The translations under genes were made by a program, and so were the position numbers. This document shows, piece by piece, positions 1 through 6,753 of a stretch of 15,130 nucleotides of DNA. Numbering within the stretch: the stretch's first letter is position 1; each line of letters begins with the position of its first letter. This DNA comes from an uncultured Collinsella sp. (lineage in GTDB: Bacteria > Actinomycetota > Coriobacteriia > Coriobacteriales > Coriobacteriaceae): positions 1 to 15,130 of the forward strand of contig USNX01000007.1 of NCBI GenBank assembly GCA_900556205.1, given 5' to 3'. The notes under the pieces are model-generated. The model was not told the DNA's origin. It saw only the letters and a program-made list of their open reading frames with translations, and did not search any database.

Positions 1-2381
1 TCCCAGTACGCGTCAAAGTCCTCGTCGCTGCCGGTAAAGCTCGCCATGCAGCCATCGGCCACAAAGATGCGCTCCGCCAGCTCGGCAAGCTTGGTACGCA
101 GCCCGTCCACACGCTCGTCAAAGTGCTCGAGCAGATCGCGCAGGAACAGATAGAAATCCACGCCCGAAAGCTGCTCGCGCACCACGGCCGAAGGCGAGCT
201 GTAGCTCATCGCGCGACCGAGCGCCGCCGAGTGTCCGTTGTTGATAAAGCCCTGCTCAAGCCCAATGCGAATCTGCATGAGCACATCGTGCACGCGGTCG
301 GCGTCGGCATCTGCCAAAAGCGTGCTCGACCATACCTCGCGCGGCAGGCTTGCCAGCGCATCGATCTTCTCGGACAGGGCGCCGGCGCTCACCAGCAGGT
401 AGGGGCGCACGCCGTCCACTTCGGGCTGCGTCATGACTTCGGTCGTAAAGCTCAAAAAGCCCAGCTTGCCGGCGAGCAAGTTGTCGAGCTCCTCGGCCGA
501 GTGCTCGCGCGTGGGCAGCTGCTTAAGCAGGCGGCAGAGCAGTGTCACATAGGGCAGGTCCTCAAATGCGACGCAGCTCAGGTCGAAATACTGCATGGCG
601 TAGGCCAGACGGTTGGTGGGGATGCCGTGGCGCAGGCAGGGGATGGGTGCGGTCGTGTCCACGATCAGCGGCGGCTCGGGGCGCGCCTCGCCAATGTCGG
701 ACACGCGCAGGCGCGGCAGCGTGGCCTTGGCCTCGGGCGTGTCTTCCGCCTCCTGCGCGGCACGCAGCACGGCCGTGCGCTCGACCACGTCGGCCAGCTC
801 GGCATCGGTCATGGCATCGCGCTTGGCTGCTAGCTCGGCGGCCTCGGCACCCTCCGAACCCTCGGCGGCGTCCACCGGCACCAGCTCGACCAGTGCCATG
901 TGATCGTTTTGCAGCACCAGCTCGCGCAGCAGGTCCTCAAAGTAGCTGCCGTCCAGGTCGCCGCGCAGCTCCTCGTACACCGGGCCGTACTTGAGTGCCA
1001 GCGTCGCGGCGTCGTCATCGTAGAGCCAGGTGCTCAGCGCGTCGCACGCAATGGCCACGCCGTCGGCGATACCGTAGTCGCGCTGGCGCAGGTCGTATTC
1101 GTTGCTGCTGATGATGGCTTCCAGGCGCTCGCGCGGAACGCCGTGCTCGCACAGGTCACGGCAAGCGTCCTGGAACACGCGGCGCAGCTCGCGCGCCACG
1201 CCGGGCTGCGCGTTTTGCAGCATGATGAGCTCGTAGGGCTGCAGGCTCTCGGCCGCGGTGTAGCTCACCACGTTGCCGCCCAGGCCGGCGGCCAGAATGG
1301 CCTTCTTAACCGGCGCTTCGTTGGAGCCCAGCAGCGCTTCGAACAGGATGTCCGCCGCGATCGTGCGCTTGCGGTCGAGCGCGCTGCCCAGCACAAGGCC
1401 CAGGCCCACCAGGGCGTTTTCGGGCGTGGTAGCCATCTCGACGCGCTTGTACTCGCAGGTCACGGGCGCCTGCACGCTCAGCGGATTGGGCGCCAGCGTG
1501 GACGGGTCCTCGCCGGCGGCGACGGCTGCGTCCATGCGGCGGCTCGCGGCGCTCGGCTGCGACAGATAGCGCTCGTCCAAAAACGCCAGCGCGCGGTCCA
1601 CGTCCAGGTCGCCGTAGAGCGTGATGTAAGAGTTGGAGGGGTTGTAGTGGCGCGCGTGCGTGTCCAGGAACTGCTCGTAGGTGAGCGCGGGGATCGCGCG
1701 CGGGTCGCCACCGCTCTCGTGCGCATAGGCGGTGTCGGGGTAGAGCGCGGCGTTGACGGCGTCGTCTAGCACGCTCATGGGGTCGGACAGCGCACCCTTC
1801 ATCTCGTTGAACACCACACCGTTATAGCGCAGCGTGCCCTCGCGCAGGCTCGCGGAGCTGCTGTCGCCCTCGGCGTCCTCCGGCAGGTCCAGCTCGTAGT
1901 GCCAGCCCTCCTGCTCAAAAATGGTGGGCTTGGTATAGATGGCCGGGTTGAACACCGCGTCCAGATACACGTCCATCAGGTTGTACAGATCCTGCTCGTT
2001 GGTGGTGGCTACGGGGTAGATGGTCTTGTCGGGGTAGGTCATGGCGTTGAGGAACGTCTGCATGGAGCTCTTGATCAGGTCGACAAACGGCTCCTTGACG
2101 GGGAACTTGGCCGATCCGCACAGCACCGAGTGCTCAAGAATATGGAACACGCCGGTGGAATCGGCCGGCGGCGTCTTAAAGCCAATGGCAAAGGCCTTGT
2201 TTTCGTCGTCGCACGCCAGGTACAGCAGGCGAGCACCCGAGGCAGTGTGGCGCAGCACGTAAGCGTCCGAGTCGAGCTCGGGCACGGTCTCACAGCGCTC
2301 GACGGCAAAGCCGTGGCAGGTGGTGCCGGGTACCAGCAGCGCGGCGGCAGCGGCACGCGGGTCGGTTGAGGTGGTAGGCAT
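1..2381 (-). CDS. M16C (presequence protease/PreP-like) insulinase-family metallopeptidase, 3' end outside window
   Basis: The frame is open from an ATG at 2381-2379 to the window edge: 793 codons, C-terminus missing. The start is set by AAGGAG (2394-2389), 7 nt upstream. The inverted zinc motif HxxEH lies at residues 80-84 (HILEHSVLCGS context). The expected third zinc ligand is E193 in a FNEMKG motif. The SSMQTFLNAMTYPDKTIYP stretch (about 105-123) is typical of the M16C branch (PreP, Cym1, PITRM1) rather than of two-subunit M16B enzymes. M16C proteins are normally about 970-1020 aa, so about 200 residues should lie to the left. Members degrade short unstructured peptides inside a closed chamber. 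No signal peptide is visible, so it probably acts in the cytoplasm. A short acidic insertion (about 168-182) precedes the third ligand. The family is certain; the physiological substrate is unknown. Confidence 0.93.
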   Translation of the reverse strand, partial: MPTTSTDPRAAAAALLVPGTTCHGFAVERCETVPELDSDAYVLRHTASGARLLYLACDDENKAFAIGFKTPPADSTGVFHILEHSVLCGSAKFPVKEPFVDLIKSSMQTFLNAMTYPDKTIYPVATTNEQDLYNLMDVYLDAVFNPAIYTKPTIFEQEGWHYELDLPEDAEGDSSSASLREGTLRYNGVVFNEMKGALSDPMSVLDDAVNAALYPDTAYAHESGGDPRAIPALTYEQFLDTHARHYNPSNSYITLYGDLDVDRALAFLDERYLSQPSAASRRMDAAVAAGEDPSTLAPNPLSVQAPVTCEYKRVEMATTPENALVGLGLVLGSALDRKRTIAADILFEALLGSNEAPVKKAILAAGLGGNVVSYTAAESLQPYELIMLQNAQPGVARELRRVFQDACRDLCEHGVPRERLEAIISSNEYDLRQRDYGIADGVAIACDALSTWLYDDDAATLALKYGPVYEELRGDLDGSYFEDLLRELVLQNDHMALVELVPVDAAEGSEGAEAAELAAKRDAMTDAELADVVERTAVLRAAQEAEDTPEAKATLPRLRVSDIGEARPEPPLIVDTTAPIPCLRHGIPTNRLAYAMQYFDLSCVAFEDLPYVTLLCRLLKQLPTREHSAEELDNLLAGKLGFLSFTTEVMTQPEVDGVRPYLLVSAGALSEKIDALASLPREVWSSTLLADADADRVHDVLMQIRIGLEQGFINNGHSAALGRAMSYSSPSAVVREQLSGVDFYLFLRDLLEHFDERVDGLRTKLAELAERIFVADGCMASFTGSDEDFDAYW

Positions 2382-2433
2382 ATGCAGTCTCCTTTGACGC
2401 CCCAGCGGGGGCGAATCGAGTCGAATCCTCGAG

Positions 2434-2439
2434 AGTATA
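2434..2439 (-). promoter_or_regulatory. Candidate -10 box for the M16C peptidase gene
   Basis: Read on the minus strand, 2439-2434 is TATACT, a near-consensus sigma-70-type -10, about 46 nt upstream of the ATG once a start point is allowed for. No good -35 lies at the usual distance. A 10-bp palindrome, CCCATATGGG (2440-2449), abuts it upstream and could be an operator. A 6-bp GC hairpin (2398-2413) lies in the leader just before the ribosome binding site. Confidence 0.4.
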
Positions 2440-2517
2440 CCCATATGGGGCCGCGGCTCTGCGGTGAACCGAAGACGATGCTGGCGGATTGGGCATAGGT
2501 CCCGCGTGCCCGCCGCA

Positions 2518-2641
2518 CGAGCGTGGAAAATTGGACACTCGCCAAACGAGAGTGGATATTTGGACGGAATCTGCCGCAAAAGCCCAAAAAACCGTCCAAA
2601 TATCCACTCTCGATATCCGACCGTCCGAAAATCCTCGCTCG
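2518..2641. repeat. Nested four-box inverted repeat (124-bp imperfect palindrome)
   Basis: Four related 21-bp boxes form two direct pairs facing each other. The plus-strand boxes are 2518-2538 (GAGCGTGGAAAATTGGACAC-like) and 2547-2567 (GAGTGGATATTTGGACGG core). The minus-strand boxes are 2592-2612 and 2621-2641. The inner pair are perfect 21-bp reverse complements with a 24-nt spacer. The outer pair match imperfectly, sharing GAGCG and GGAC. The box-to-box step is exactly 29 bp on both arms, and both pairs share a centre at 2579/2580. It could be a MITE or REP-like interspersed element, a multi-site operator, or a terminator-like hairpin; no T-run follows the stem. No coding frame is believable here. 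Confidence 0.75.
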
Positions 2642-2654
2642 TCCATCACTCACG

Positions 2655-2724
2655 TATCTCTCATCTCTCATTCGTCACAAATACGAGAGATAACAGAAAG
2701 ACGAGAGATAAATATGAGAGATAA
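2655..2724. repeat. GAGAGATAA motif cluster, upstream of promoter
   Basis: Exact copies of GAGAGATAA on the plus strand start at 2685, 2703 and 2716, each preceded by AC or AT (YGAGAGATAA). Two inverted copies, TATCTCTC (2655-2662) and CATCTCTC (2662-2669), lie to the left. The last two direct copies are 13 bp apart. The array sits upstream of the promoter of the AlbA_2/ATPase gene and looks like binding sites for a regulator, perhaps that gene's own product; that link is inference. Confidence 0.7.
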
Positions 2725-2744
2725 CTGAGCAGCAAAGAGACAGG

Positions 2745-2773
2745 CAATCATGGTATTGTCTCAATACCGATTG
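2745..2773. promoter_or_regulatory. Palindrome overlapping the -35 region of the ATPase gene
   Basis: GGTATTG (2752-2758), TCT, then CAATACC (2762-2768) is a perfect 7-bp inverted repeat. CAATC (2745-2749) and GATTG (2769-2773) extend it with a 2-nt bulge. It overlaps the putative -35 at 2771, a good position for a repressor operator. It differs in sequence from the GAGAGATAA motif, so a second factor may be involved. Confidence 0.45.
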
Positions 2774-2798
2774 TTCTACCAGCAAAAATATGTATAAA
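2771..2798 (+). promoter_or_regulatory. Candidate sigma-70-type promoter for the AlbA_2/ATPase gene
   Basis: TTGTTC (2771-2776) and TATAAA (2793-2798) are 16 bp apart in an AT-rich stretch. The predicted transcript starts near 2805, giving a leader of about 145 nt that contains the second GAGAGATAA cluster. This is a sequence match only. Confidence 0.5.
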
Positions 2799-2819
2799 TG
2801 AAGCAAATGGTAGACATTC

Positions 2820-2900
2820 CATCTCTATCTATCTCTTATCTCTAAGCCGAGAGATAGAGAGAAAAATGAGAGATAATTACGAGAGATAACTGAGAGACGA
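2820..2900. repeat. GAGAGATAA motif cluster, downstream of promoter
   Basis: Exact GAGAGATAA copies start at 2868 and 2881 (13 bp apart, the same step as in the upstream cluster). Near-copies are GAGAGATA at 2849 and a degenerate GAGAGACGAG at 2891. On the other strand, TATCTCT (2830-2836), TTATCTCT (2836-2843) and a degenerate copy at 2820 give the array an inverted layout. The cluster lies in the predicted 5' leader, so bound protein could block transcription, or the two arms could pair in the RNA. Confidence 0.7.
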
Positions 2901-2951
2901 GGGAAATCTATCCGCGGCATTCTCCGCAGGACCGAGCGAAAGGACGTGCAG

Positions 2952-4418
2952 ATGAACGAAAACGAGCTGACCGGTCTGCTTGAGTCTTTAAGGCGTATGG
3001 GCTCGGATGATCTTAACGTCGAAGTGAAGGAGAGCGCCACGACGCTTTCCCACGACGTATGGGAAACGGTCAGCGCTTTCGCAAACACCGCCGGCGGCAT
3101 CATCGTACTCGGAGTGAGCGAGCGCGCGGGTTTTGTCCCAGTTGCAAACTTTGAGACCGAGAAAGTGCTCAACCAATTCGTGGCGGGCATGGGCGATGCC
3201 GGCGGTCGCGGAAAGCTGGCCAATCCGCCCAAATACACCATTGAGCGCGTGGAGCTCCAGGGCACCGTGGTTCTGGTCATCACGATTGAGGAGCTCGACC
3301 CGTCGAGCAAGCCTTGCTATGTCATAGAGCGGGGCGCTCAAGGTGGCAGCTACAAACGCATCGATGACAAAGATGTCCCGCTTTCGTCGACCGAGGTTTT
3401 GGCACTGTCGTCATATGAACGGACGAGTCCTAGCGATCGCGATGCGGTGCCCGGCACGAGTGTGGGCGATCTCGACGAGTCGCTGGTCGACCGCACGATA
3501 GAGCGTGCCTATTCGTTGGCGCCTCGAGCGATGCGCGGTGCGGCGGACAAGAAGACAAAGATGGAGCGTCTGAATTTCCTCGACTTCCAGGGCAATGTTA
3601 CCAAGGCCGGCCTCCTTGCCGCGGGCGTTTACCCTCAGCAGTTCTATCCCAAGCTCTTCATTGATGTGGCTGTCCACGTGGGAGCTCAAAAGGGAGCTGC
3701 GGGGTCGCTGAGGTTCATGGACCGCACAATCTGTGAGGGAACGTTGGGCGAGATGATCTCGGATGCCGTCGCAGCCGTCGCCAAGAATTTGCGGCGAACC
3801 TCGACCGTCCAAGGCGTCTCGCGTGTCGACTCGCTGGAGATTCCCGAGGAGGTTCTGCGCGAGGCAATCGCCAACGCCGTAATCCATCGAGAATACGGGG
3901 ATCGGTTCTGTGGACAATCGATTGCCGTCGACGTCTTTGACGATCGTGTCGAGGTGACGAATCCTGGCGGCCTTTACGGGGGAAAGACTCGCGAGAACTT
4001 GTTTGACGGCAGCTCCCGATGCCGTAACGCGACGCTCGTGAAACTCATGTCGATTGTCCCGCTGCCGGATGGCGCAGGTTCGCCGGCTGAGGGCAATGGC
4101 TCGGGCATCCCGATGATGATCGATGCCATGCGCGCGCATGGTCTGGCCGAGCCCCTGTTCTGCCCGGGATTCGATCGGTTCAAGGTCGTACTTTACCGTT
4201 CAAAGATCGAGCCGGTCGATTATGGCGGGGGCTTAATTGTGACGGCACTCAAACACTACGGCGAGCTGGGGACGCGTGAGCTGGCAGAACGCACGGGGCT
4301 TACAATTTCCCAGGTTAGGTCGCGCGTCAACGCGCTCATTGCTCAAGGCGAGCTTGAGCCCACGGCGCCGGCGACGAGCCGCAACCGCAAGTATCGACTG
4401 TCAGAGCGCGTGGGATAG
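2952..4418 (+). CDS. Schlafen-type AlbA_2 / HATPase_c_4 / winged-helix putative transcriptional regulator
   Basis: This 488-aa protein begins at ATG 2952, 7 nt after GAAAGGA. A GTG two codons upstream would sit too close to that site. Residues about 20-140 match the AlbA_2 (Slfn) fold, with VEVKES at 23-28 and the SAFANTAGG signature at 41-49. Residues about 300-415 match the GHKL-like HATPase_c_4 domain: REAIANAVIHREYGD near 303-317, NPGGLYGG from 337, and GNGSGIP from 381. Residues about 427-488 form a predicted winged helix-turn-helix (ELAERTGLTISQVRSRVNAL). The domain order is the common one in proteins annotated as 'ATP-binding' or 'putative DNA-binding', which are often loosely called RecG-like although no helicase core is present. 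Proven functions are few; transcriptional regulation is the usual guess. The repeat-filled promoter makes autoregulation plausible. It is probably monocistronic, because the next gene is on the other strand. Confidence 0.88.
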   Translation: MNENELTGLLESLRRMGSDDLNVEVKESATTLSHDVWETVSAFANTAGGIIVLGVSERAGFVPVANFETEKVLNQFVAGMGDAGGRGKLANPPKYTIERVELQGTVVLVITIEELDPSSKPCYVIERGAQGGSYKRIDDKDVPLSSTEVLALSSYERTSPSDRDAVPGTSVGDLDESLVDRTIERAYSLAPRAMRGAADKKTKMERLNFLDFQGNVTKAGLLAAGVYPQQFYPKLFIDVAVHVGAQKGAAGSLRFMDRTICEGTLGEMISDAVAAVAKNLRRTSTVQGVSRVDSLEIPEEVLREAIANAVIHREYGDRFCGQSIAVDVFDDRVEVTNPGGLYGGKTRENLFDGSSRCRNATLVKLMSIVPLPDGAGSPAEGNGSGIPMMIDAMRAHGLAEPLFCPGFDRFKVVLYRSKIEPVDYGGGLIVTALKHYGELGTRELAERTGLTISQVRSRVNALIAQGELEPTAPATSRNRKYRLSERVG

Positions 4419-4440
4419 ATGCGTTAGTGGACGAGGCGAC

Positions 4441-4462
4441 CCAATAATCGACCCTCGATTGG
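4441..4462. terminator. Weak hairpin between convergent genes
   Basis: CCAATAATCGA, CCC, then TCGATTGG can fold into a hairpin (ATCGA/TCGAT and CCAA/TTGG with a 2-nt bulge), 22 nt past the ATPase gene. No T-run follows on either strand, so termination is uncertain. Confidence 0.25.
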
Positions 4463-4518
4463 TGTCCATTAAGGTAAAGCGGTTGTTGCCCAGTCGACGG
4501 TGATGCTAAAGACTCGGC

Positions 4519-5010
4519 TTACGCCGGCATGGCCCCGAACCCGTCCATCAAGAACAGCCTAAGAACCAGCTTGATGGCATATCCCGGTTTGACTTCTGCC
4601 GCGTCAAAGACGTGGCGCTCGGCGAGCTCGCTGCAGTATGCGTAGATGTCGCGGATAAGGTCCGCGCCCGAAAGCGTAAACATGTAGCCTGCGTCCGAAA
4701 GCGCATTGGGTGCGGCGGGCAACTTGGCCATGTGGCAGAACGTTTGCAGGTCGGGCGCCATAACATTCTGGTAGTCGAGGTGGCCGCTGGCATCCTGTGC
4801 GGCAAGCTCCAATTGGCGCACAAAATCCAGTGCCGCCGCTAACACAAAGCTCGGCGTAGGCGCATTGACGTCCTGAGTGGTCGCCACAAGCCTGCCCGCC
4901 GCCTGCGTGACAAGCCAGGCGACCTCGCGCTGGCAACGCACAGCCTTGCGCGTAACCGGCTTGATGGACGAAGAAGAAACGCTTCCCTTAGGCGGATTCG
5001 AAGCAGCCAT
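4519..5010 (-). CDS. Hypothetical 163-aa protein, no recognised family
   Basis: ATG at 5010-5008 follows a strong purine-rich ribosome site (GGGAGGGTCTT then ATG), and the stop is TAA at 4521-4519. The first 20 residues are Ser/Lys/Pro-rich and probably disordered. The rest is rich in Ala, Leu and Val and looks mostly helical (about 22-80 and 105-155), without an obvious membrane segment or signal peptide. Two Cys residues in its second half (in TFCHM and AYCSEL) do not form a recognisable metal motif. I recognise no domain and assign no function. It lies between the ATPase/DNA-binding gene (convergent) and the HNH nuclease gene (divergent). Codon use and the ribosome site support a real gene; the role is unknown. 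Confidence 0.72.
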   Translation of the reverse strand: MAASNPPKGSVSSSSIKPVTRKAVRCQREVAWLVTQAAGRLVATTQDVNAPTPSFVLAAALDFVRQLELAAQDASGHLDYQNVMAPDLQTFCHMAKLPAAPNALSDAGYMFTLSGADLIRDIYAYCSELAERHVFDAAEVKPGYAIKLVLRLFLMDGFGAMPA

Positions 5011-5067
5011 AAGACCCTCCCATGAACAATCCGGCCCAACAAGCCCGGATGAAACACGTGCTACATC

Positions 5068-5099
5068 AGTATACAGGGGAGTGGGGTAGCGGGGTACAA
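5068..5099 (-). promoter_or_regulatory. Possible promoter for the 163-aa hypothetical gene
   Basis: On the minus strand, TATACT (5073-5068) is a good -10, about 50 nt before the ATG after allowing for a start point. The nearest -35-like hexamer is TTGTAC (5099-5094), but the 20-bp spacer is too long for a standard promoter. Confidence 0.3.
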
Positions 5100-5225
5100 G
5101 CGCGCCAGCGGCAAACCGAGAGCATCAACGATGTGCCGATCGCGGAATGAGATCTCGTAATAATTGACTTCCGGCCATATTATTGAGGGGCATGACTCGC
5201 GTTCGTATGGTTGTAGGTGCTGGCG

Positions 5226-6308
5226 ATGAACGACATTGACCTTGCTGTTCCGTTGATGGATGGACCAAGCTATGACCGCGCCTGCAGTCTCGTGCCTTCC
5301 GAATACGTTGAGGCATGGGAGTGGTTTCTGGGTGAGGAACAGCGCGGCGGCGTTTGGACCAGCCTTCCGCACCACACCAAGGAAGATAGCCCTCAGTATC
5401 AGTATCGTTTGAGAATTGGCTCGGACTTCTTTCCCGTAACGCGGGATTCAGGGATCTTCTGGCCGGGCCAGGATCGGGTGAAGCAAGATCCCAATAAGAT
5501 CTTTGCGCTTTCGGTCCATAACTCTAAAAAGAGCTTCTACACCGATGTGCCTCCGCTCTATTTGGACGATGGCACGTGGGTCATTAAGTATTCGGTTCAA
5601 GCGCCAGGCGCCGTTGGTTCTCGAGACCAAGACTATAACCGTAAAATGCTCAACTGCATGGAATGTGGCGTTCCGGTCGGAGTCATATTTGCAACCGAGG
5701 TGGGCTACAAGGTGCTCGGCCTTGCGTTTGTTGAGCGGTTCGAGCCCGAAAACGGATGGTTTGTTCTGCACGGTCCTGTTCATAAAGGCGGACCGGACCC
5801 TCGTTTTGCACCCGACATGAGTTATCTGAAGCACATGCCCGTCGATATTGAGTTTGCCGGACAGGGTGCGACCGACGACGAAAAGGTCCGCTATGCGTTA
5901 AGGCGCGAGCGATTGGGGCAGCAATGGTTCCGCAAGCAGCTCGTTGCCGCCTATGACGGCCGTTGCGCGGTGTCGGACTGCGGCGTCAGCGAAGCTCTGG
6001 AGGCTGCACATATCGAGAATTACTCGGGACCCAAATCGCAGGTTGCCAGCAATGGCATTCTGCTTCGGCGCGATCTTCATTCCCTATTTGATGCTCACCT
6101 GATTTCGTTTGAGCCTGTTTGCGGCGAATATCGGCTGTGCGGATCGTACCTGCTGGATAAGACCGACTACGCTTCCTTTGCGGGTGCGACGCTAAGGCAG
6201 CCGAATGAGCGTCAGTGGCGACCCAATACGGTGTTTCTTGAGGCCCATCGCATTGAGTTCGATCGCTCGGAAAAGAAGCGTGAAAAGGCGGGGCTTCTGC
6301 CGTATTAG
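5226..6308 (+). CDS. HNH endonuclease with SRA-like N-terminal domain (probable modification-dependent restriction enzyme)
   Basis: 360 aa from ATG 5226. A GTG at 5217 is an alternative start, and neither has a strong ribosome site (GTAGG lies 8 nt before the ATG). The C-terminal part (about 230-310) matches the HNH_2 type: CAVSDC (C247 and C252), AAHIENY (H262), SNGILL (N276) and RRDLHSLFD (H285), giving the H-N-H nuclease order. The N-terminal part (about 60-200) contains TWVIKYSVQAPG, then DYNRKMLNCMECGVPVGV and GYKVLGLAFVER. This layout recalls the SRA-like domain of COG3440-type predicted restriction nucleases, which is thought to read modified or flipped bases. It may therefore be a Type IV-like restriction enzyme. 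Neither target modification nor activity can be seen from sequence. No methyltransferase gene is nearby, as expected if it cuts modified DNA. The coding sequence looks more AT-rich than its neighbours, a hint of transfer. Confidence 0.8.
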   Translation: MNDIDLAVPLMDGPSYDRACSLVPSEYVEAWEWFLGEEQRGGVWTSLPHHTKEDSPQYQYRLRIGSDFFPVTRDSGIFWPGQDRVKQDPNKIFALSVHNSKKSFYTDVPPLYLDDGTWVIKYSVQAPGAVGSRDQDYNRKMLNCMECGVPVGVIFATEVGYKVLGLAFVERFEPENGWFVLHGPVHKGGPDPRFAPDMSYLKHMPVDIEFAGQGATDDEKVRYALRRERLGQQWFRKQLVAAYDGRCAVSDCGVSEALEAAHIENYSGPKSQVASNGILLRRDLHSLFDAHLISFEPVCGEYRLCGSYLLDKTDYASFAGATLRQPNERQWRPNTVFLEAHRIEFDRSEKKREKAGLLPY

Positions 6309-6341
6309 CGTATTTGGCTTTGGTATTCTTTGACGATCGTG

Positions 6342-6371
6342 TTGTTTGATCGGATCGCGTGGCGATACAAT
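6342..6371 (+). promoter_or_regulatory. Candidate promoter for the zinc-ribbon-like gene
   Basis: TTGTTT (6342-6347) and TACAAT (6366-6371) are separated by 18 bp. A start near 6378 would leave a leader of about 53 nt before ATG 6431, so the small gene may be transcribed separately from the nuclease gene. Confidence 0.5.
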
Positions 6372-6430
6372 CTCGCGCACGCCCGCCGGTGCATGCTCTT
6401 CCTGTTTTGTATAGCGAGAGGGGAGCGTGT

Positions 6431-6715
6431 ATGAGCTGGCGAGGCGATATTGCGATGGGGAAGTACGGAAAACTGCCGTGTGCCCTTATAGACAACAATA
6501 TGTTTCCGAGCGTAGAGGTTGATTGCGGGTCGTTTGTCGTCACCTGCCCTTGCTGCGGCTCGCAAATACCGTGTCTCGATATTCGGTTCATCGATGCGCG
6601 CGACAGACTCAGCGACGAAGTGAGAAAACAGACAGGCGTTCATATGCCGGTGTATCCGGAGAAATGCCCTGTTTGTGGCCTCGATATCGTGTATGACGCC
6701 GGCGACGAGGGATAG
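6431..6715 (+). CDS. Small zinc-ribbon-like protein, 94 aa
   Basis: The start is ATG 6431, chosen because GAGAGGGGAG lies 5 nt upstream. A GTG at 6359 would add 24 residues but has no ribosome site and overlaps the candidate -10. Two knuckle-like pairs, CPCCG (C39, C42) and CPVCG (C79, C82), are about 37 residues apart, as in a zinc-ribbon fold. The stretch between them is charged and ends in VHMPVYPEK. There is no signal peptide or membrane segment. It could bind nucleic acid or act as a small metal-bound adaptor, but nothing further can be assigned. It lies 122 bp downstream of the HNH nuclease gene on the same strand, so a functional link is possible but unproven. Confidence 0.68.
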   Translation: MSWRGDIAMGKYGKLPCALIDNNMFPSVEVDCGSFVVTCPCCGSQIPCLDIRFIDARDRLSDEVRKQTGVHMPVYPEKCPVCGLDIVYDAGDEG

Positions 6716-6721
6716 GTGATG

Positions 6722-6750
6722 CGGAGGAGCTGGCTGTGAAGGCTTCTCCG
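6722..6750. terminator. Hairpin between convergent genes, possible terminator
   Basis: CGGAGGAG (6722-6729) pairs with CTTCTCCG (6743-6750), giving 8 bp with one G-T pair and a 13-nt loop. It fills the gap between the convergent zinc-ribbon and DUF5710 genes. There is no clear T-run on either side, so this is tentative. Confidence 0.3.
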
Positions 6751-6753
6751 TCT

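Noticed and set aside
900-1769. Plus-strand open frames across the M16C peptidase (also 123-833 and 1899-2369)
   Set aside because: The minus-strand frame carries the full M16C motif set; these are shadows rich in His, Gln and Val.
2075-2671. Minus- and plus-strand open frames through the repeat region (2290-2649, 2464-2728)
   Set aside because: They run through the inverted repeat and motif arrays, have no ribosome site, and their translations simply mirror the repeats.
2655-2900. CRISPR array
   Set aside because: The repeated unit is only 9 nt, spacing is irregular, copies occur in both orientations and there are no cas genes.
5164-5183. Promoter for the HNH gene from TTGACT (5164) and TATTAT (5178)
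   Set aside because: The spacing is only 8 bp, so the two hexamers cannot form one promoter; no convincing alternative was found.
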